From assembly GCA_946546825.1 (NCBI GenBank), contig CAMNOK010000002.1, forward strand, positions 37,668 through 101,667: a stretch of DNA of 64,000 bases. Direction: 5' to 3'. This stretch comes from an uncultured bacterium. Lineage in GTDB: Bacteria > Bacteroidota > Bacteroidia > Bacteroidales > Bacteroidaceae. Under the pieces are notes generated by a model. The model had not been told where the DNA came from. It made no database searches and was given only the letters and a program-made list of their open reading frames with translations. The position numbers and the translations under genes are program-made. Shown here piece after piece: positions 58,257-64,000 of this stretch; position 1 is the stretch's first letter; the number at the start of each line of letters is the position of its first letter.

Positions 58257-58897
58257 ACAAGATATTCTTTCAAAACGTCACGCCAGACGTCTTTGCTGCT
58301 GCCGCTCACCTCGACTCCGACATCTGGCAGACATCGCTCTCGCTGGAGCGCGGCCACCTCTACCTGGTGGAGGCCGCCAGCGGTAAGGGTAAGAGCACCT
58401 TTTGCAGCTACATCACCGGCTACCGTCACGACTATACCGGCACCGTGAGCTTCGACGATGAAGACACGCGCCACTTTGCGGCTGCCCGATGGGATGACAT
58501 CCGCCGACGCCATGTCAGCCTGCTCTACCAGGAGTTGCGACTCTTTCCCGAACTCACAGCCCTTGAAAATGTCATCATCAAAAACCGACTGACGAACTAC
58601 AAGACCGAACCTGAAATAAAAGAGTGGTTCGACCGACTCTCACTCACCGACAAACTTCATGCAAGGGTGGGGCGCATGTCCTTCGGTCAGCAGCAGCGAG
58701 TAGCCCTCATGCGGGCACTGGCACAGCCTTTCGACTTCCTGCTCTGTGACGAACCCGTGAGCCACCTCGACGATGAGAATGCTGCTGCCATGGCTGGCAT
58801 CATACTTGAGGAAGCTCGCAGACAGCAGGCTGCTGTCATCGTGACCAGTATCGGCAAACACCTGCCGCTGCCCTACGACCAGGCCCTCAGGTTGTGA
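58253..58897 (+). CDS. ABC transporter ATP-binding protein
   Basis: SGKGKSTF Walker A; RMSFGQQQRVALMRAL signature; FLLCDEPVSHLD. Confidence 0.93.
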   Translation: MNKIFFQNVTPDVFAAAAHLDSDIWQTSLSLERGHLYLVEAASGKGKSTFCSYITGYRHDYTGTVSFDDEDTRHFAAARWDDIRRRHVSLLYQELRLFPELTALENVIIKNRLTNYKTEPEIKEWFDRLSLTDKLHARVGRMSFGQQQRVALMRALAQPFDFLLCDEPVSHLDDENAAAMAGIILEEARRQQAAVIVTSIGKHLPLPYDQALRL

Positions 58898-58976
58898 AGA
58901 GACAGTCTGTCGTATCGATAGTCTCTATCGTGTTGTCTATAGTCCCATTTAACTTCAGAAACAGAAAAAAAAGAAT

Positions 58977-60161
58977 ATGCTTTGGAAACTCCTTAGAAGT
59001 CATGTCAGCCTGCCTCAATTTGCCGGCTTCCTGCTGGCCAATCTCGTTGGCATGGCCATTGTGCTGACTGGCGTGCAGGTCTATCACGACGTGGCTCCGC
59101 TCTTCACTCAGGAAGACAGTTTTATGCGGGCCCAGCATCTCATTGTCAGCAAACGCATCGGCATGGGAAACACGCTCAGCGGGCAGAGCCACGGTTTTTC
59201 TGACGCTGACATTGCAGACCTGACCAACCAGCCGTATGTGAAGAGGGTGGGGGCCTTCACGCCCGCTGAGTATAAGATTGACGCCACGCTGAGCGTTGGC
59301 GGACAGGTCGTTATGAACTCAGAACTGCCCTTGGAGTGCGTACCTGACGAATTTATCGACATCGACGCCGCCGAATGGCAATGGAAGGAGGGCGACCGGG
59401 AAGTGCCCATCATTATGCCGAGAAGCTATATCGCCATGTATAACTTCGGCTTTGCCCAAAATCGCGGACTACCCAAGGTGAGCGAGAGCCTGGTTTCACA
59501 GTTCGACATCGTACTCTATTTACACGGCAATGGAGAGGAAGCCACCATGCGGGGTCGCATCATCGGTTTCTCTGGCCGCATCAACTCTATCCTCGTTCCG
59601 CAGGCTTTCATCAGCTGGAGCAACAGCCAGTTTGCTTCGGGCAAACCGCAACAGCCGTCGCGACTGATGGTTGATCTGAGCAATGCCGCCGCCCCTGAGT
59701 TAACGGCATATCTGGAAGACCATTCTTGCGAGATAGAAGACGAACGGCTGGCTGCCGAAAAGACAACTTGGTTTCTGCGACTGATCGTCAGCGGGGTGAC
59801 GGCCATCGGTGCCCTCATCTCCGTGCTGAGTATCTACATTCTGATGCTCAGTATCTTCCTGTTGGTAGAGAAGAATGTTGAGAAACTGCAGAACCTGCGC
59901 CTCATCGGATATAGCACAGCCCAGACGGCACGACCCTACCAGGTGCTCACAGCCCTGCTCAACCTGGGCGTGCTGGTGGTCGCTGTCTCGGGAGTTGCCT
60001 TGCTCCGAAGCTGGTATATGCCGCTTGTGGCACAACTCTATCCGCAGATGCCCGACACCACACTGCTGCCAACCATCTGTTGCGGAACGGTCATCTGCCT
60101 GTTGGTGACAGCCTTCAACTTCGCGGCTGTCTATCGGAGAGTCAGACACACTTTATCCTGA
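58977..60161 (+). CDS. FtsX-like ABC transporter permease
   Basis: N-terminal TM, periplasmic domain, three C-terminal TMs. Confidence 0.85.
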   Translation: MLWKLLRSHVSLPQFAGFLLANLVGMAIVLTGVQVYHDVAPLFTQEDSFMRAQHLIVSKRIGMGNTLSGQSHGFSDADIADLTNQPYVKRVGAFTPAEYKIDATLSVGGQVVMNSELPLECVPDEFIDIDAAEWQWKEGDREVPIIMPRSYIAMYNFGFAQNRGLPKVSESLVSQFDIVLYLHGNGEEATMRGRIIGFSGRINSILVPQAFISWSNSQFASGKPQQPSRLMVDLSNAAAPELTAYLEDHSCEIEDERLAAEKTTWFLRLIVSGVTAIGALISVLSIYILMLSIFLLVEKNVEKLQNLRLIGYSTAQTARPYQVLTALLNLGVLVVAVSGVALLRSWYMPLVAQLYPQMPDTTLLPTICCGTVICLLVTAFNFAAVYRRVRHTLS

Positions 60162-60262
60162 AAACGCTGCCTGACGGGTTGAAAAACTGCACACTTTGGC
60201 CATCATGTGCAGCGCAGGGCAAAATAAGTTTACTAACGTGCCACAGTTCGGATATTTCTTTG

Positions 60263-60270
60263 TACCTTTG
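60263..60270 (+). promoter_or_regulatory. -7 element TACCTTTG for pflBA
   Basis: TAnnTTTG match 48 nt upstream of pflB. Confidence 0.5.
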
Positions 60271-60317
60271 CAGGCCGAAAAAAGTAATAACATCATTAAT
60301 CAATAACACAATCAATT

Positions 60318-62564
60318 ATGAGACAAGAATGGAGAGGATTCACCGGTCACAAGTGGACGGAGGAAGTGAATCTTCGTGACTTTATTCAGCACAACTATAC
60401 TCAATACGAAGGAAACGAGGATTTCCTTGCCGGTCCAACCGACGCCACAGACAAGCTCTGGGGAAAACTGAAAGAACTCCAAAAAGAGGAACGTGCCAAA
60501 GGTGGCGTGCTCGACATGGAGACAGACATCGTGTCAAGCATGACTGCCTACGGACCCGCCTATATCAGCGAGGAGATGAAGGACTTGGAAAAAGTCGTCG
60601 GACTGCAGACCGATAAGCCACTGAAACGTGCCTTCATGCCTTATGGCGGTATCAAGATGGCAGAACAGGCCTGCACCACTTACGGATACCAGCCTTCGGA
60701 GAAACTTCACGAAATCTTCACCAAGTATTGCAAAACCCACAACGATGGTGTCTTCGATGCATACACCGACGAGATGAAGCGCGTGCGCCACAACCACATC
60801 CTCACCGGACTCCCCGACACTTATGGACGCGGACGCATCGTTGGCGACTACCGTCGTGTGGCCCTTTATGGCATCGACTTCCTCATTGAGCAGAAGGAAA
60901 TAGACAAGTACAACTGTGGAAAACGCCACATGGACGAGGAAATCATTCGACTGCGCGAGGAAATATCCATGCAGATTAAAGCCCTGAAAGAGATGAAGGA
61001 GATGGCCAAGATCTATGGCTTCGACATCTCACAGCCCGCCAACAACGCACGAGAAGCTGTGCAGTGGCTCTACTTCGGTTACCTGGCAGCTGTCAAGACG
61101 CAGAACGGTGCAGCGATGTCGGTGGGCCGCGTCTCCACCTTCCTCGACATCTATATCACGCGTGACCTGCAGGAAGGAACGCTCACCGAGAGCGAAGCAC
61201 AGGAACTCATCGACCACATGGTCATGAAGTTCCGCATGGTGAAGTTCGCACGCATACCGTCCTACAACCAGCTCTTCTCTGGAGACCCCGTATGGGCAAC
61301 GCTCGAGGTTGCCGGAATCGGACAGGACGGACGCCACATGGTGACAAAGAACGACTACCGCTTCTTACACACCCTTGAAAACATGGGACCGAGCCCTGAG
61401 CCCAACCTCACCGTCCTCTACAGCTCGCGTCTGCCGGAGAACTTCAAGCACTACGCTGCCATGATTTCCGTGAAGACAAGTTCCATACAGTATGAAAACG
61501 ATGACGTGATGCGTCCTATCTGGGGCGATGACTACAGCATCTGCTGCTGCGTCAGTGCCACACAGACGGGTAAGGAAATGCAGTTCTTCGGCGCACGTGC
61601 CAACATGGCAAAGACGCTGCTCTACGCCATCAACGGAGGTGTGGATGCCAAAACTCGTGAGCAGTGCGGACCAAAGTTCCGTCCCATCACCAGCGAATAT
61701 CTTACCTGGGAGGAGCTGGAGCCCCGCTTCCGAGACATGCTCGACTGGCTGGCCGACATCTATGTCAATACGCTGAACCTCATACACTACATGCACGATA
61801 AATACTTCTATGAGGCAGCCGAAATGGCGCTCATCGACACCGACGTACGACGCACCTTCGCAACGGGTATCGCTGGCTTCTCTCATGTCGTTGACAGCAT
61901 CTGCGCCGTAAAGTATGCCAAGGTGAAGATTATCCGCGACGAGACTGGATTCAACGTCGATTATGTCACCGAAGGAGACTTCCCACGCTATGGAAACGAT
62001 GACGACCGTGCCGACGAAGTAGCCGTATGGGTTCTGAAGACCTTCCTCGCAAAAGTGAAGCGTCATCAGACCTATCGCAACTCTGAACCTACATGCTCCA
62101 TCCTGACCATTACCTCTAACGTGGTCTATGGAAAATACACCGGCAACCTGCCTGACGGAAGACGTGCCGGAACTCCTCTGGCCCCGGGCGCCAACCCGTC
62201 TTATGGTGCAGAGAAAAACGGACTTCTGGCTTCTCTGAATTCCGTGGCTAAATTGCCCTATGAGTATGCACTCGACGGTATCTCCAACACACAGACCATC
62301 AGCCCCGATACCCTCGGACACAATGATGAAGAGCGCGCCAACACGCTGGTTGGTGTCATGGACGGATACTTCGACAAGGGTGCCCACCATCTGAATGTCA
62401 ACGTCTTCGGCGTAGAGAAACTTCTCGATGCCATGGAGCATCCTGAGAAAGAAGAATACCAGAACTTCACCATCCGTGTCAGCGGTTATGCCGTGAAGTT
62501 CATCGACCTCACCCGCGAGCAGCAGGAAGACGTCATTGCGCGACAGGCTCACCTGAGCATGTAG
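60318..62564 (+). CDS. pflB: Formate C-acetyltransferase (pyruvate formate-lyase)
   Basis: [29 protein letters not shown]; glycyl radical motif [11 protein letters not shown]. Confidence 0.97.
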   Translation: MRQEWRGFTGHKWTEEVNLRDFIQHNYTQYEGNEDFLAGPTDATDKLWGKLKELQKEERAKGGVLDMETDIVSSMTAYGPAYISEEMKDLEKVVGLQTDKPLKRAFMPYGGIKMAEQACTTYGYQPSEKLHEIFTKYCKTHNDGVFDAYTDEMKRVRHNHILTGLPDTYGRGRIVGDYRRVALYGIDFLIEQKEIDKYNCGKRHMDEEIIRLREEISMQIKALKEMKEMAKIYGFDISQPANNAREAVQWLYFGYLAAVKTQNGAAMSVGRVSTFLDIYITRDLQEGTLTESEAQELIDHMVMKFRMVKFARIPSYNQLFSGDPVWATLEVAGIGQDGRHMVTKNDYRFLHTLENMGPSPEPNLTVLYSSRLPENFKHYAAMISVKTSSIQYENDDVMRPIWGDDYSICCCVSATQTGKEMQFFGARANMAKTLLYAINGGVDAKTREQCGPKFRPITSEYLTWEELEPRFRDMLDWLADIYVNTLNLIHYMHDKYFYEAAEMALIDTDVRRTFATGIAGFSHVVDSICAVKYAKVKIIRDETGFNVDYVTEGDFPRYGNDDDRADEVAVWVLKTFLAKVKRHQTYRNSEPTCSILTITSNVVYGKYTGNLPDGRRAGTPLAPGANPSYGAEKNGLLASLNSVAKLPYEYALDGISNTQTISPDTLGHNDEERANTLVGVMDGYFDKGAHHLNVNVFGVEKLLDAMEHPEKEEYQNFTIRVSGYAVKFIDLTREQQEDVIARQAHLSM

Positions 62565-62611
62565 TAGCACACAGTCAATGTTCATTTTAAAAGACAAGTT
62601 GTCAGGAAAAC

Positions 62612-63346
62612 ATGACTAAAGGCTATATCCACTCAACCGAATCCTTTGGCTCCGTTGACGGACCGGGGATTCGGTTTCTTATTTTCATGCAAGGCTGTCA
62701 CATGCGTTGCCAATACTGCCATAACCCGGACACTTGGAAGACAGGAACGCAGGGTTGTGGCACTGTCGCCACTGCCGCAGAACTGCTCGACAGGGCTGAA
62801 CGCTATCGCTCCTACTGGGGAAAACAAGGCGGCATCACCGTCAGTGGAGGAGAGGCTCTGCTACAGATAGACTTCCTCATAGAACTCTTCACGATGGCTC
62901 ACCAGCGAGGCATCAACACTTGTCTCGACACTGCTGCACAACCTTTCTCCCGCAAAGAACCTTTCTTCAAAAAGTTCCAGCAACTCATGGAGGTTACCGA
63001 CCTGCTGCTGCTCGACATCAAACACATCGACAGCGAGCAGCATCGCCGGCTCACTGCACATGGCAACGAAAACATTCTCGACTGTGCACGCTTTCTCTCT
63101 GAGATTGGAAAACCGGTTTGGATCCGTCACGTCCTCGTGCCCGGCATTACTGACAATGAAAAAGACCTTGTCAACCTGCGACAATTTATAGACACCCTTA
63201 CCAACGTACAGCGCGTGGAAGTCTTGCCCTACCATACTCTTGGTACCTTCAAGTGGCAACAACTTGGTATCCCCTATGCTCTCGACAATACCCCCGTTCC
63301 CACTCGGGAACAAGTAGAAAAAGCCCGATCGATCCTCGAACGCTGA
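62612..63346 (+). CDS. pflA: Pyruvate formate-lyase activating enzyme
   Basis: GSVDGPGIRFLIFMQGCHMRCQYCHNPDTW radical SAM motif. Confidence 0.97.
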   Translation: MTKGYIHSTESFGSVDGPGIRFLIFMQGCHMRCQYCHNPDTWKTGTQGCGTVATAAELLDRAERYRSYWGKQGGITVSGGEALLQIDFLIELFTMAHQRGINTCLDTAAQPFSRKEPFFKKFQQLMEVTDLLLLDIKHIDSEQHRRLTAHGNENILDCARFLSEIGKPVWIRHVLVPGITDNEKDLVNLRQFIDTLTNVQRVEVLPYHTLGTFKWQQLGIPYALDNTPVPTREQVEKARSILER

Positions 63347-63446
63347 AAGGTAAAAGAGTAATACGGGCATTGTGACTGCAATTAGCGATTTTCCTGAATC
63401 GATGAAAAAATTTTAAAGATTCTTGCAGTTGTTAAATTATTTTTAC

Positions 63447-63454
63447 TATATTTG
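63447..63454 (+). promoter_or_regulatory. -7 element TATATTTG upstream of the UpxY-like gene
   Basis: TAnnTTTG match with TTG about 21 bp upstream. Confidence 0.5.
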
Positions 63455-63504
63455 CCAAATATTCTGCGTTTTCTGTTGAATGACGAAACGCGAAAAGGGC
63501 AGAT

Positions 63505-64000
63505 ATGAGCACATTGTCTAATGTGGAAACTGGACGAGGCCAGGCAAATCCTCCGAGTGTCAGGGTTACACCTGATACCATCCCCGAAGCAGTAAGTGCA
63601 CTTACCGGGGTGTCGGTAGAATATGTGCCTGCACCAGACAAGCGCTGGTATGTGTTCCGAGCCTCTTACGGCAGAGTAGATAAGGCTTTTGACTACATCG
63701 TAGCCGACGGCACGTTTGCCTACATCGCCAAACGCTACACTCGCAAGTTTGTGAACGGCAAACAACAGAAGGTTCTGGAGTCGTTGATTCCGAATCTTCT
63801 GTTTGTATATACCACGGATGACATGGCCAGTGAGTATATCAAGAATACCCCTCCCATTTCCTACCTCTCCTATTATTATAACCATTTTGAGTCGGGCGTT
63901 GACGGAAAGAACCCACCGCTGACCATTCCTCGCAAGGAAATGGAAAACTTCATCATTGCCACTTGCAACCAGAGTGAGCATCTGAAGTTTGTCACCGAGT
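63505..64000 (+). CDS. NusG/UpxY-like transcription antiterminator (3' truncated by window edge)
   Basis: Open frame MSTLSNVETGRGQANPP...KRWYVFRASYGRVDKAFDYIV...VLESLIPNLLFVYTTDDM; not in ORF track because no stop in window. Confidence 0.75.
   Translation, partial: MSTLSNVETGRGQANPPSVRVTPDTIPEAVSALTGVSVEYVPAPDKRWYVFRASYGRVDKAFDYIVADGTFAYIAKRYTRKFVNGKQQKVLESLIPNLLFVYTTDDMASEYIKNTPPISYLSYYYNHFESGVDGKNPPLTIPRKEMENFIIATCNQSEHLKFVTE

Noticed and set aside
61365-62597. 410-aa minus-strand ORF
   Set aside because: Antisense to pflB; arises from codon bias.

Overview
The window looks like a Bacteroidales chromosome segment, probably Prevotella-like. It has Bacteroidetes-type -33 TTTG / -7 TAnnTTTG promoters and typical DUF content. 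Most of it is core genome: hisB, a TamA-like OMP, an AddAB-like helicase/nuclease pair, rpoD, kdsB, ftsK, tilS, two tRNAs, pheT, an arabinose/galactose catabolic cluster with a NUDIX regulator, rsmE, an ABC transporter and pflBA. Three parts are accessory or unusual. (1) About 29.4-34.2 kb: insertion-like debris, a DUF4160/DUF2442 pair, and two adenine-type DNA methyltransferases convergent with a 688-aa candidate restriction endonuclease. (2) 42.40-42.88 kb: a four-helix-bundle gene flanked by inverted AT-rich repeats, sitting inside the ara operon. (3) 51.3-55.1 kb: a compact relic-replicon-like module. It contains a DUF5675 protein, a 16 x 8-bp satellite, a DUF6291/phage-replisome-like protein with an internal 19 x 6-bp coding array, two small proteins sharing a GNxIN..GNQ motif, an HU-like protein with a structured leader, and an unannotated 35-aa smalltalk-like peptide. 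Two oppositely oriented triplets of a 12-bp iteron (GATAAYATACTN, 20-21 bp spacing) occur in this module. It is the best candidate for an undescribed system. The ORF track also missed a truncated UpxY/NusG-like antiterminator at the right edge, a possible ~100-nt sRNA near 0.9 kb, and a 15-aa uORF created by a 44-bp duplication. All family calls are by reading translated sequence; no searches were run.
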